This document shows positions 14,661 through 22,177 of a stretch of DNA of 45,080 nucleotides, in pieces. Position numbers and translations under genes: made by a program. Each line of letters begins with the position of its first letter. Position 1 is the stretch's first letter. Where the stretch lies: positions 1 to 45,080 of the IMG/VR virus record IMGVR_UViG_3300033148_003978; one strand, written 5' to 3'. The stretch is from a virus. The notes beneath the pieces were generated by a model, which worked only from the letters and a program-made list of their open reading frames with translations, was not told the origin of the DNA and searched no databases.

Positions 14661-15617
14661 ATGAAAAGGATTGCGAAAATAGGGAAAGTGTCGGTGTTTG
14701 TTATGGCTTTATTGATAATAGCGGCTTTGATTTATGCTGTTTTACCGACTAAGGCTGACCCAGTTGACCAATATCACTCGTCTTGGAAGTTGATACGTGA
14801 AACAAACGACGAGGATGGTGCAACTTTCGCGGCGGTGTATGATTTAACCCTCGAAAGTAATTTCGCTAATAAGGACAGTTCAACTGTAGCTAACGGTGGG
14901 CCATATCAAATACGTTCTTATCGTGGTAGTGGCGATGGTACGGAGTTTCAATCGTCAGGTGAAAAGTGGATGTTTGCCTTGTGTGCCAAGAATTATGATG
15001 TCGGTGCTGATAATACAATAGACAATACATTCAGCTTTGATATTATCGGTTGGAGTAGAACTAATGGTATGCTTCAAGTCATTGCCGAAGGCGATTGTGT
15101 TTTGGGTACGCAGGCTGTTGTTACTTATCCTGACGATAGTGCCGATGCGGTGGGGGTATTAGTTGACGAATCCAATGTAACTTATACCCACAGTTCAGAA
15201 ACATTCACAGTTACTAATGCAGCTTTTGATGATGTTGTTGCAGGTATGATGGTTTATGTAACTTCAGATGACGACTCGAATCTTACTACGGGATATTACG
15301 CAGTAACGACCGCTACCGATTCTAATGATTTTGTATGTTCGGGTATAACATCCTCTGGTGATACAACTGCCAGGGTTCAGATGAACCCTTCGTTTTGGGT
15401 GGATACTATCAATCTTGACGAAACTACAAAGTGGCCGTCGAGAGGTGTATCGGGCGATGCTAATGGCGTTATGGTTTATAATTCCGGTGATAATGAAGTG
15501 GCTGTTATCGTTGTCGAAACTACGGGCTTGGAATGGATACAATTTGTGATTTATGATGCCAAGCCTGCTCAAACAGGTGAAGCGGGCGATGTAACTGTTT
15601 ATGGTCGTTTGTTTTAA
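14661..15617 (+). CDS. Exported-looking beta-rich virion protein, 318 aa
   Basis: The N-terminus (MKRIAKIGKVSVFVMALLII...) carries basic residues then a hydrophobic stretch to about residue 28, ending near TKA-DPV (32/33), as in a Sec signal peptide or anchor. The rest is beta-rich with Ig-like spacing (VTYTHSSETFTVTNAAF, MVYVTSDDD). TTTTTTAAGGAG precedes the ATG, just past the terminator. No family recognised; a head or tail appendage is likely from position. Confidence 0.65.
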   Translation: MKRIAKIGKVSVFVMALLIIAALIYAVLPTKADPVDQYHSSWKLIRETNDEDGATFAAVYDLTLESNFANKDSSTVANGGPYQIRSYRGSGDGTEFQSSGEKWMFALCAKNYDVGADNTIDNTFSFDIIGWSRTNGMLQVIAEGDCVLGTQAVVTYPDDSADAVGVLVDESNVTYTHSSETFTVTNAAFDDVVAGMMVYVTSDDDSNLTTGYYAVTTATDSNDFVCSGITSSGDTTARVQMNPSFWVDTINLDETTKWPSRGVSGDANGVMVYNSGDNEVAVIVVETTGLEWIQFVIYDAKPAQTGEAGDVTVYGRLF

Positions 15618-15628
15618 GGATACAAACA

Positions 15629-15874
15629 GTGAACGAACAATGTAGTAATTGCAAGTTTGCAAAAGAAAATAAGTTGAGGAATAGTGTTATTAAAGATATT
15701 TTCTTTTGCTGTCGTTTTCCGCCACAACAGTCAGGAAACGAGCGTATTCCAGATGCTCATCCGTTCCCTGCAGTTCGCTCGAATAGTTGGTGTGGAGAAT
15801 ATAAACCCAAAAATGAGCAATTATGGCTAAAGGAAGATGAAAATGCCAGTGCGCATAAGAAAAATCAATCATAA
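15629..15874 (+). CDS. Small zinc-binding protein, 81 aa (GTG start)
   Basis: Starts with GTG at 15629, five to ten bases after AAGGA; no ATG fits. C5-x2-C8 near the N-terminus, then FFCCRFPP and a late WCGEYKPK supply further cysteines for a zinc knuckle. Small proteins ending WCGE-x-x are common and uncharacterised in phages. The 3' end overlaps the next gene by 32 bases in another frame. Confidence 0.7.
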   Translation: MNEQCSNCKFAKENKLRNSVIKDIFFCCRFPPQQSGNERIPDAHPFPAVRSNSWCGEYKPKNEQLWLKEDENASAHKKNQS

Positions 15875-16007
15875 ATACCGAGTAACGCACGGTGGAAAAG
15901 TATCTGCTAAAGGTACGACAAAGGCCAAGGCCAAGAGGCAGGCTAATTTGCTTCGAGCAGTTAAGCACGGATGGAAGCCCACAGGTAAACGGAAAAGGAG
16001 GAAATAA
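15843..16007 (+). CDS. Small very basic protein, 54 aa
   Basis: MPVRIRKINHKYRVTHGGKV...KRKRRK: beta-hairpin-like start, a K/A-rich helix (KAKAKRQANLLRAVKHG) and a Lys/Arg tail. It overlaps the genes on both sides (TAATG at 16005-16009). Similar basic mini-proteins occur in many phage head regions; DNA or RNA binding is likely, role unknown. Confidence 0.7.
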   Translation: MPVRIRKINHKYRVTHGGKVSAKGTTKAKAKRQANLLRAVKHGWKPTGKRKRRK

Positions 16008-16132
16008 TGGTAACAAGGCCATATAGAAACGGTAGAGGGACAAGGAAAACAGAGGCACAACGCAGAGCGACGCATAAAAAGCGATATGGAACGGCTAAAC
16101 TGCCTAAACGCAAATACAAACACAGAAGATAA
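16007..16132 (+). CDS. Very small basic protein, 41 aa
   Basis: MVTRPYRNGRGTRKTEAQRR...KYKHRR; more than a third Arg/Lys, with no hydrophobic core. AAAAGGAGGAAATA lies upstream, an excellent ribosome site. Follows another basic mini-protein with TAATG overlap. It may neutralise packaged DNA or protect RNA. Confidence 0.65.
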   Translation: MVTRPYRNGRGTRKTEAQRRATHKKRYGTAKLPKRKYKHRR

Positions 16133-16143
16133 AGGAATGAATA

Positions 16144-17166
16144 ATGGCTCTTGTAGATATTGCCAATAACGCTGGTGGTAAAATCGGCGGGTACGGCGAC
16201 CAGTTGAGCGGTGAGGCTTTTGTTACCGCCGCCCAATTAACCGCCAATACTGATAAGGTAAGTCAGTGGATAAATGATAAGTACCCTGTAATCAGGAAGA
16301 AGGTAATTAACGACTTCGCTGCGATGAAATGTCCTTTTGTAGAGACTCGCAAATTCGCCAGTCTGGGCAACGACTTAAAGCAGTATGACGTTAAAATATC
16401 GTCTATCGTTTCTTCTGGTACAGTGGTTACAGTTACTACTGACACGGTGCATAGACGCTCGACAGGTGATACTGTATTTTTGGCCGAAATTGAACCCCAA
16501 GATGGCACCTATGACATTGACGGAACTTTAATAACCTCTTTGAACGGAACGACAAAGACAATTACTGTTGTTGATACTACCAGTTTTACTCTTGACGATG
16601 TAACGGGCGTTGACTTGACTTGGTTACACGAACCGGACTCTGGTATTGTTAGTTACGTACCGGAAATAGGGGCGTGGAGCTACGCCTTTGCTCTGCCGAG
16701 CGACTTTTTTGCTCTTGTCCGGCAGTGTGATGAATCTTACGTCTCTAACGCCAATTACACGGTTAGGTCGGGTGTCCGCAAAGAATATCAATGCCGAAAG
16801 ATACTTAATATTGATGGTGATGGTTTCCTTCTTGTAACTAACGACTTGAGCGATGCCAACGCTGCCAGTGCCTATATTGAGTATTGTATCGACCAGGAGA
16901 CTTTCGCTTTGTTCAGTATCGCTTTTGAGGAATGTATTGCGCAGTTATTAGCTGCTGAACTATGCCCTGTTCTGGGTAAGAATTTAGAGATTCGGCAGCG
17001 ACTTCTGGTGGAGTATGACCAGCTAACCATACCAGATGCAAAGGACTTCATCCAATCGGAGCAGGATATGGTATCTGAAACAATACCCGACTTTTCCGGC
17101 GGGCGCAATTCAGTGTTAAGAGGTGCTGGTAACAATCAAAATAATCGTAATTACACGGCTATTTAA
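16144..17166 (+). CDS. Tail tube adaptor (T7 gp11-like) with an inserted beta domain
   Basis: 340 residues. The flanks (about 25-75 and 195-310) are helical and resemble the T7 tail tubular protein A/adaptor fold (SQWINDKYPVIRKKVINDF; FALFSIAFEECIAQLLAAEL). Between them, about 85-165, lies a beta-rich insert with strand repeats (VVTVTTDTVH, TLITSLNGTTKTITVVD). It should join the portal to the nozzle. It sits directly before the nozzle genes, as in T7-type gene order. Confidence 0.75.
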   Translation: MALVDIANNAGGKIGGYGDQLSGEAFVTAAQLTANTDKVSQWINDKYPVIRKKVINDFAAMKCPFVETRKFASLGNDLKQYDVKISSIVSSGTVVTVTTDTVHRRSTGDTVFLAEIEPQDGTYDIDGTLITSLNGTTKTITVVDTTSFTLDDVTGVDLTWLHEPDSGIVSYVPEIGAWSYAFALPSDFFALVRQCDESYVSNANYTVRSGVRKEYQCRKILNIDGDGFLLVTNDLSDANAASAYIEYCIDQETFALFSIAFEECIAQLLAAELCPVLGKNLEIRQRLLVEYDQLTIPDAKDFIQSEQDMVSETIPDFSGGRNSVLRGAGNNQNNRNYTAI

Positions 17167-17169
17167 GAG

Positions 17170-19767
17170 ATGAAAATACTTATAACTATACTATTCTTAT
17201 GCTCGGTATGTTCCGGCGTATCGTCTTCGATTGAGAGCTTTACAAGTGGTCAGGTTACGCCGTTACTCGAAGGCCGTGCCGACTTTCAGAAGTATAATTC
17301 TGCTAATCGGACATTGGAGAATGTATTTGTCTGGCCGCAAGGGCCGGTAACACGCAGGCCAGGCACAAGATTTATTGCAAGTACATCTCCGTACAGGGCT
17401 TATCCCTTATTAAGAGATGTTAATGAAACAGATTCGCCTGATTCGCCAGGCTGTCCAGATGAGACAGCGTTGAGTTCGCCAACAGAAATTTCTAATTTCG
17501 CTGAAATGGAATCTATATCAGGGAGTAACCATTATATTTTCACTGCCGATATAAATTGTGCAGGTGAGACGTGGACTAAAATAGCGGATTTTAACGGTGT
17601 TATTGATGCTTGTGATTACACGATAAGCAATTTAACTATTACTGCTATAAGCAAAGAAGATGATGTTGGAATGTTCAGTAATTTGGGTAATGCCGCTGAA
17701 ATAAGAAACCTGAATTTTAAGGATTGCACTGTATATTCGGGGACAAGCTATTGTGATAGTTATGGGATTTTAGTAGGCCAAATCAATGGCAAGCATAGTA
17801 TCTATCTAAAAAATATTGATTTTGAAAGTTGCACGATAGACCATAATGATGCTGGTACTTTGTCTTTAGCGGGTAGTTTAATTGGCTATATCCACGATAG
17901 TAATGTAAAAATTTGCGATTGCGATGTAAATAATCCTAACATAGAAGGAAATCTTACAAATTATTGGGATTCGTGGGAATTAGGGGGGCTTATAGGGGAT
18001 ATTGACCTTGAGGGAGATGGCAAAGTAGTTTATATAATAAATTGTACCGTTACGGGCGGCAATATAAATGCTTACGGTGAAGTTGGTGGTCTTATTGGGA
18101 ACGCTACGATTGGGGGATACCACGATGATTTTAGCAATTCATCTATAAAGATATTTGATAGTAGCAGTTCGGCTTTAATAAATGTTGGCGGTATGAGTGG
18201 CGGTGGTTTTATAGGATATGGGCCTGCCGTTAGAGGCTTTGGTCATACTGTTTATATTGTCGATTGTTGTTCAACGGGTGATGTAAATTTCGTTTCTGTT
18301 GATACGGATACATCAGGCCAGAATATTGGAGGGTTTGGTGGTTATGTCGCCATTATAGAAGATTCCAATAATGTTTTTGTCATTGATGATTGTTATGCAA
18401 CTGGTAATGTTACACACAATACGCAGGGCGATGCTGAATTTATAAGTGGTTTTATAACACATATAAGTAATGATACGACATTAAGTAGTGGTGTTAATAA
18501 TATGCTTTCTATAACAGATTGCTATTCGACCGGCAATGTCACGGTAACAGTTGACGACCCTCCACTTTCAGAATATCCAATAGAGTATGTCGCTGGCTTT
18601 GCTGCTTATGTTAAAGGCGGAGACGCTTCCAGAACTGAATTTTTTCAAGAGTGGCAAACGGCACACGCAAACGAGATTGACCATGGGTATTATGACAACG
18701 GGGTAACTTATTTATGTCGATGTTGCCACGATGATTGCGAACCAGAAGACATGGTGCCGGTTGTTCTTGGAATTGATGCTAACGGCACTACCGTTTATTG
18801 TGACGGACAGTGTTATTTGGTTCCGGGCTGGCCCTTGGATTGGGATTGGGTTAGTACTGGATGGGGTAATTTGGTAAGAGTTAAAAATTGCTACTCGACA
18901 GGCGATATAACTTTAACTACAGGGTACGATGATATTTTTATCAATGGCGGCTTTATCGCCGAAGCTGAAGGGTATGTTGTTCTTGATGGTTGTTACTCAA
19001 CAGGAGATATAACTGCGACTATTGAAGACGGTAATGATGCAGAGGGCGGAGATGAATCTTATATAGGCTATATTGGTGGTTTTGCAGGTCTTCTTAATAA
19101 TACAATAACCTACCGGTGTATGAGTCGGGGTAATGTAAGTTGTGTGAATAATTCTTACGAACTTGCTGGAAATGACGCAGGTTGGATACAAAACATTGGC
19201 GGTTTTGTAGCTTCGGCGAACCCCGAAAACCAAGCTGATGCTAATTCAATGTTTTTTATTCAAGATTGTTATAGTTGGGGCGATATAGTTTGTGAAGTAA
19301 ATGCTCCTAATGATACTTGCGATTATGGTACAATAACGTGGGTTGGCGGTTTTACGTCTGCCATAGCAAATAAGAGAGGTTTTGGGGATGAGGTTACGGG
19401 TGCTGCGTTACGTAATGTCTATTCGATAGGAGGGTTGAGCTTAACAACTACAAAAGGAACAGGTATTAGTTCTTATGGGGGCCTTATAGGTGACAATAGT
19501 AATTTTTATCCTATTGAAATATCTTATTGCTACTGGGACACAGAGGCTTCGGGCGAATCTTCAAGTGATGGTGGTGAAGGTTATCGAACAGACCCGATGC
19601 AATGGCGTGGCCATCCCGATACTTATACTTATTGGGATTTTAATGCCGTATGGTATTTACCAGACCCAACATTCTTCCGTTTAATTCCCTTTGAGTATAG
19701 CACTGGCGATAGTTATGTTTTGGGTTGGGGGCACGAAAATCTTGGATTTTTCAGGACTGTAAAATGA
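17170..19767 (+). CDS. Tail nozzle N-domain paralogue interrupted by a GLUG beta-helix adhesin
   Basis: 865 residues. After a hydrophobic leader (about 1-20), residues 22-70 (SFTSGQVTPLLEGRADFQKY ... RRPGTRFIA) match the start of the nozzle protein encoded at 19764. The last 31 residues (RLIPFEYSTGDSYVLGWG ... GFFRTVK) match its end. Between them lie about 750 residues of a GLUG-type repeat protein. It opens with YIFTADINCAGETWTKIADF, carries repeats such as CYSTGNVTVT, CYSTGDITLT and GGLIGD/GGFIGYG, and closes with CYWDTEASGESSSDGGEGYR. GLUG repeats are known from bacterial surface adhesins. It is probably a tail spike or receptor-binding part mounted on the nozzle. Confidence 0.8.
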   Translation: MKILITILFLCSVCSGVSSSIESFTSGQVTPLLEGRADFQKYNSANRTLENVFVWPQGPVTRRPGTRFIASTSPYRAYPLLRDVNETDSPDSPGCPDETALSSPTEISNFAEMESISGSNHYIFTADINCAGETWTKIADFNGVIDACDYTISNLTITAISKEDDVGMFSNLGNAAEIRNLNFKDCTVYSGTSYCDSYGILVGQINGKHSIYLKNIDFESCTIDHNDAGTLSLAGSLIGYIHDSNVKICDCDVNNPNIEGNLTNYWDSWELGGLIGDIDLEGDGKVVYIINCTVTGGNINAYGEVGGLIGNATIGGYHDDFSNSSIKIFDSSSSALINVGGMSGGGFIGYGPAVRGFGHTVYIVDCCSTGDVNFVSVDTDTSGQNIGGFGGYVAIIEDSNNVFVIDDCYATGNVTHNTQGDAEFISGFITHISNDTTLSSGVNNMLSITDCYSTGNVTVTVDDPPLSEYPIEYVAGFAAYVKGGDASRTEFFQEWQTAHANEIDHGYYDNGVTYLCRCCHDDCEPEDMVPVVLGIDANGTTVYCDGQCYLVPGWPLDWDWVSTGWGNLVRVKNCYSTGDITLTTGYDDIFINGGFIAEAEGYVVLDGCYSTGDITATIEDGNDAEGGDESYIGYIGGFAGLLNNTITYRCMSRGNVSCVNNSYELAGNDAGWIQNIGGFVASANPENQADANSMFFIQDCYSWGDIVCEVNAPNDTCDYGTITWVGGFTSAIANKRGFGDEVTGAALRNVYSIGGLSLTTTKGTGISSYGGLIGDNSNFYPIEISYCYWDTEASGESSSDGGEGYRTDPMQWRGHPDTYTYWDFNAVWYLPDPTFFRLIPFEYSTGDSYVLGWGHENLGFFRTVK

Positions 19768-20105
19768 TAAAAAGAATTGTTATTATAATATTGATAGTTG
19801 GGTTAGCGGCTCTTGCCCAAAGAGTTATATCGCCTTCTATGGTCAGTTTCACTACGGGACAAGTCAGTCCCCGCCTCGAAGCTCGCAGCCAGTTCCCAAA
19901 GTACAATAGCTCGTGCCGGACGTTGGAGAATATGTTAGTTCGTGTACACGGGCCGGTAAGTCGAAGGCCGGGTACACGATTTATCGCCGACGCTAACGAC
20001 TCCAACTACGAAGTTAGGCTGATACCCTTTGAGTATTCAAGCGACGATTCTTATGTCCTTGCTTTTGATAATGGTAATATACATTTTTTCAGGACTGCAC
20101 CATAA
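19764..20105 (+). CDS. Tail nozzle protein, N-terminal part (separate gene)
   Basis: 113 residues from ATG 19764 (ATGA overlap with the previous stop). A hydrophobic leader (MIKRIVIIILIVGLAALAQR) precedes SMVSFTTGQVSPRLEARSQF, RTLEN, RRPGTRFIAD and RLIPFEYSSDDSYVLAFDNG. This is the usual first 100 residues of podoviral tail nozzle/stabilisation proteins of the T7 gp12-like type. Those are normally single long proteins; here the frame stops after HFFRTAP and the remainder is the next gene. Confidence 0.8.
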   Translation: MIKRIVIIILIVGLAALAQRVISPSMVSFTTGQVSPRLEARSQFPKYNSSCRTLENMLVRVHGPVSRRPGTRFIADANDSNYEVRLIPFEYSSDDSYVLAFDNGNIHFFRTAP

Positions 20106-22177
20106 TGAAAAAAATAATACTTTTAATTATACTATTTCTTTCGGCAGTTTCTTTTGCTGAAACATCAGGCCAAATCCTCGATGATTCTAATGACCCTTAT
20201 TATATCAGCACTGTTTATGATGTAAATGAAATATGGACGATACAGTACGCTCAAGCGGACAATTTGATGTATCTTGTCAGTGGGACTGACCCGCCGCAGG
20301 TACTTACTCGTGCCGACCACGACGAATGGACTATCGCTGATGTTGAATTTACGTCTGGGCCGTTCTTACCAGAGAATGAGACGACTGCAACGATAACGCC
20401 TTCGGACGTGAATGTTGGCCAGTCGATTACGCTCCAATATTCCGGTGAGACGCTTTTTCAATCGACTACAGGTGCGAGCCACGTAGGTTCGATTTGGGCG
20501 ATAAATCAGGTTAGGGAAACCTCTATTGTATCGGGAACTTTTACAGCTAACGGCACGTCTATATCATCGCCCTATTTTTCAGGTGATTACAGCTTTACTA
20601 CCAGTGGTAACTCCGGCGGTACGATAACGCTTCAGAGGTCAACGAATAACGGTATTTCGTGGCGACCCGCATTGACGGCTTTGACTAATGAGGATTTTGA
20701 TAACCCCGCCGAAATAGAAGAGGACGGAGCGGTATATCGGGTAGTAATGAGCGATTATGCAAGCGGCTCACCTACCTATAACTTTACTATCGCGGATAAT
20801 ACCAATAAGGGCGTAGTCGAGATTACAGCCGTAACTGACGGCAATACAGCCACTGCTACGGTTATCACGGCGTTAGTAGATACAAGTGCGACTACAACGT
20901 GGCGGGAGGGTTACTGGAGCGATTACAGGGGCTGGCCTAAAACGGTAGCATTCCATCAGCAAAGGCTTATCTTCGGCGGTTCGACAAGTTATCCACAGAC
21001 TATGTGGTTTGGTAAGGCCGACCCAGATGATTATACTAATTTCCTTGAGGGAACGTTAGATACTTCGGCCTTCACTATAGCCTTGCAAGGCCAGAACCCT
21101 ATTCGCTGGCTCAAGAGTCAGGACTACCTTTTAATCGGCACGTCCGGTAGCTGTGGTAAGTATGGTGAGCAGGGCAAGGCTATTACACCCACTACACCTA
21201 ATTATCAGGAACAGGGTAAAGTTGGCTCTGCTTCGCTTATGGCGATAGATGCAAGTGATTCCGTACTATTCGTGGAGAGGGGCGCACGTAAGATAAGAGA
21301 GTTTGCCTATTCGCTTCAATATGATAAATACTTATTGCCAGACCTTACTTTATTGGCAGAGGATATCACCGAAAGCGGGATAAAGGACGTAGCCTTCCAG
21401 ATGAGTCCTGACCCTACGCTGTGGTGTGTATTAAATAACGGTGATATAGCTACTCTAACTTATAAGAGAGACCAAGAGGTTGTTGGCTGGTCGAAACAGA
21501 TTACTGACGGCGACTTTGAATCGGTATGCCGAATACCCGGTCTTACTTATGAAGATGAGATTTGGGTAATAGTTAAGAGGACGATAGACTCTAATGAGGT
21601 GCGTTACGTTGAGAAGTTTGAGCCTCGTGATTGGGGTAGCGACCCGAACGACGCGTGGTTCGTTGATTCAGGACTGACTTATACTGGTACTGCCACAACA
21701 GACTTTGGTGGTCTCGACCATCTTATAGGTAAAACTGTTTCTATTTATGCCGATACTCTTACTGAGACGAATGAGGTAGTTGATGCTAATGGTGAGATTG
21801 TAATAGATAACGCAGCGGCGAGAGTACTTGTAGGCTTACCGTTCACTTCAAAACTTGAGACTCTACCTTTGGTATTTGACCCGCAAGACAGGCTCGTAAA
21901 TAAGGCGCTAAGAAGGGTTGGTTTTGACTTATATGAGACAGGTACTCTCAAATATGGTAACGGTTCAAATGCAACTTTAGAGACTGTGAATTTTAAGAAT
22001 AATTTAGATGCCGACCCAAATGCTACGGCGCAAGACCTTTATACATCGGTAGTAGCACCGAAAATCTGCTACTGGCCTTACGGCTCGAAGAGGAAACAAA
22101 CAATTTACGTTGAGGTTGACGACCCTATGCCTTTAACGATAAGGGCGATTATACCGGAGTTTGATGTTTATCCATAA
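20105..22177 (+). CDS. Tail nozzle protein, main part, with its own signal peptide
   Basis: 690 residues. The signal peptide MKKIILLIILFLSAVSFA is followed immediately by ETSGQILDDSNDPYYIST. In unsplit relatives that segment directly follows the FF/FYR segment ending the previous gene. Also present are the family block WPKTVAFHQQRLIFGGS (about 279-295) and the propeller-like strands FLEGTLDTSAF and LLIGTSGSCGKYG. It should form the hexameric nozzle under the adaptor. TAATG overlap with the previous gene suggests coupled translation of the two halves. Confidence 0.85.
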   Translation: MKKIILLIILFLSAVSFAETSGQILDDSNDPYYISTVYDVNEIWTIQYAQADNLMYLVSGTDPPQVLTRADHDEWTIADVEFTSGPFLPENETTATITPSDVNVGQSITLQYSGETLFQSTTGASHVGSIWAINQVRETSIVSGTFTANGTSISSPYFSGDYSFTTSGNSGGTITLQRSTNNGISWRPALTALTNEDFDNPAEIEEDGAVYRVVMSDYASGSPTYNFTIADNTNKGVVEITAVTDGNTATATVITALVDTSATTTWREGYWSDYRGWPKTVAFHQQRLIFGGSTSYPQTMWFGKADPDDYTNFLEGTLDTSAFTIALQGQNPIRWLKSQDYLLIGTSGSCGKYGEQGKAITPTTPNYQEQGKVGSASLMAIDASDSVLFVERGARKIREFAYSLQYDKYLLPDLTLLAEDITESGIKDVAFQMSPDPTLWCVLNNGDIATLTYKRDQEVVGWSKQITDGDFESVCRIPGLTYEDEIWVIVKRTIDSNEVRYVEKFEPRDWGSDPNDAWFVDSGLTYTGTATTDFGGLDHLIGKTVSIYADTLTETNEVVDANGEIVIDNAAARVLVGLPFTSKLETLPLVFDPQDRLVNKALRRVGFDLYETGTLKYGNGSNATLETVNFKNNLDADPNATAQDLYTSVVAPKICYWPYGSKRKQTIYVEVDDPMPLTIRAIIPEFDVYP

